A DNA stretch of 12,170 nt from positions 1-12,170 of the forward strand of contig CAMWRN010000050.1 in the NCBI GenBank assembly GCA_947176675.1, written 5' to 3'. Shown here piece after piece: positions 12,149 to 12,170 of this stretch (the stretch's first letter is position 1; each line of letters opens with the position of its first letter). The notes below the pieces were generated by a model that saw nothing but the letters and a program-made list of their open reading frames with translations, searched no databases and was not told the origin of the DNA. A program made the position numbers and the translations under genes. The DNA is from an uncultured Clostridia bacterium (lineage in GTDB: Bacteria; Bacillota; Clostridia; Oscillospirales; Ruminococcaceae).

Positions 12149-12170
12149 AAAAATCGTATGAGCAAGGTAT

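Overview
The window looks like the chromosome of a low-to-mid GC Gram-positive anaerobe of the class Clostridia, most likely an Oscillospiraceae/Ruminococcus-type organism. The basis is consensus sigma-A promoters, strong AGGAGG-type ribosome binding sites, GTG and TTG starts, A-tract/U-tract hairpin terminators, an OmpR-type two-component pair and a clostridial-type 6-phosphofructokinase. The genus is inference. No RNA gene, CRISPR array, insertion sequence or phage gene is visible.

Layout. (1) 177-1478, plus strand: a promoter, two small exported proteins of unknown function (142 and 227 aa), then a strong terminator. (2) 1502-2130: a divergent pair, a 67-aa ribbon-helix-helix (RHH) regulator on minus and an 87-aa helical protein on plus. 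They are separated by a promoter region in which two ACACNGTGT dyads form a perfect 11-bp inverted repeat around a TATAAT box. (3) 2158-6148, minus strand: a tightly packed operon read as response regulator, sensor kinase, 125-aa unknown protein, Fic-domain protein, endonuclease III (nth). Two junctions are coupled, a 4-nt overlap and a 5-nt gap. (4) 6394-8857, plus: a perfect TTGACA-17-TATAAT promoter drives a membrane PAS-PAS-GGDEF-EAL protein with a degenerate GGDEF (GGDNF) and a complete EAL active site, so probably a c-di-GMP phosphodiesterase. (5) 8974-10096: 6-phosphofructokinase with its own terminator. (6) 10139-12093, plus: a second perfect TTGACA-17-TATAAT promoter, a six-helix membrane diguanylate cyclase with intact GGEEF, then rsmE and its terminator. 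A last hairpin, oriented for the minus strand, suggests a convergent gene just beyond the right edge.

How the parts fit. The two c-di-GMP proteins have opposite predicted activities, similar strong promoters and flank a glycolytic gene, which suggests a local second-messenger pair; a link to glycolysis is only a neighbourhood inference. The minus operon couples signal sensing with a probable AMP-transferase and a base-excision repair enzyme. The most informative points for follow-up are the double-dyad operator between the RHH gene and its neighbour, the missing canonical start codon of the diguanylate cyclase despite an excellent ribosome binding site, the unusual cysteine spacing in Nth, and the uncharacterised 125-aa protein between the kinase and Fic.
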